Below, one piece after another: positions 63,958 to 64,000 of a DNA stretch of 64,000 bases. Every line of letters begins with the position of its first letter. The first letter of the stretch is position 1. The position numbers were made by a program, and so were the translations under genes. Source of the stretch: Acidobacteriota bacterium (GTDB lineage Bacteria > Acidobacteriota > Vicinamibacteria > Fen-336); contig JAJDNS010000152.1 of NCBI GenBank assembly GCA_022340585.1, positions 1 to 64,000 on the forward strand, read 5' to 3'. The notes beneath the pieces were generated by a model, which did not search any database, was not told where the DNA came from, and worked only from the letters and a program-made list of their open reading frames with translations.

Positions 63958-64000
63958 ATGAGAAGAGGCCTCGAAGCGCTGCTCCTTGCCCTGCTGCCGG
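63958..64000 (+). CDS. Start of a probable secreted protein (cut by window end)
   Basis: ATG at 63958 opens MRRGLEALLLALLP, a basic then hydrophobic start typical of a signal peptide. There is no strong ribosome site, and only 14 codons are visible, so the gene is tentative. Confidence 0.4.
   Translation, partial: MRRGLEALLLALLP

Overview
The window is one continuous stretch of GC-rich bacterial chromosome. It is densely coded, with short intergenic gaps and no plasmid, phage, insertion sequence, CRISPR, tRNA or rRNA gene that I can recognise. The gene content suggests an uncultivated Acidobacteriota-like bacterium: Ser/Thr kinases fused to beta-propeller or TPR sensors, paired DUF5916-type outer-membrane proteins, several multihaem cytochromes, a TRAP transporter with a TatT lipoprotein, pyruvate:ferredoxin oxidoreductase beside a dihydroorotate-dehydrogenase-like gene, and PdxST. 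This assignment is inference; no phylogenetic marker was tested.

Layout. 1-3.6 kb: tail of an unknown gene, a VapBC-type toxin-antitoxin pair with a very clear promoter/operator, and a receptor-like kinase. 3.8-10 kb: a Tat-signal enolase-superfamily protein, a SYLF lipid-binding protein and a TRAP transporter (DctQM fusion, DctP, TatT), possibly for a sugar acid. 10-17.5 kb: UMF1-type transporter, a membrane-anchored protein, PAS-LuxR regulator, radical SAM/SPASM protein, EEP-family nuclease/phosphatase, then truA, a 42-codon gene and a metallo-beta-lactamase-fold gene with touching or overlapping stops and starts. 17.5-21.8 kb: aminotransferase and the pdxST/pdxR vitamin B6 locus with two related operators. 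22-32 kb: divergent DUF5916 paralogues, then a GH15 hydrolase, cation/proton antiporter and MscS channel. 32-46 kb: TPR kinase, a second radical SAM protein, nifJ with its partner, response regulator, thioredoxin-like protein, an NtrC-type two-component system and a SEC-C protein. 45.8-49.8 kb: EEP lipoprotein, GH2 glycosidase and a lysine-rich DNA-binding-like protein.

49.9-60.2 kb is the most distinctive part, a respiratory block: a six-haem NapC-type cytochrome; a Rieske / cytochrome b / nine-haem cytochrome operon; a many-TM protein; ApbE; an RsbW-like kinase; and an eight-haem cytochrome fused to a helical-repeat/TPR tail. It is read here as quinol oxidation coupled to multihaem periplasmic wiring. 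The window ends with an unknown small gene, an S41 protease lipoprotein, pgi and the start of a secreted protein.

Between genes there are at least four families of palindromic or dispersed repeats (REP-like). There is also a recurring extended -10 motif, TGCTANNNT, which often sits 5-12 nt before a start codon and implies frequent leaderless or short-leader transcripts.
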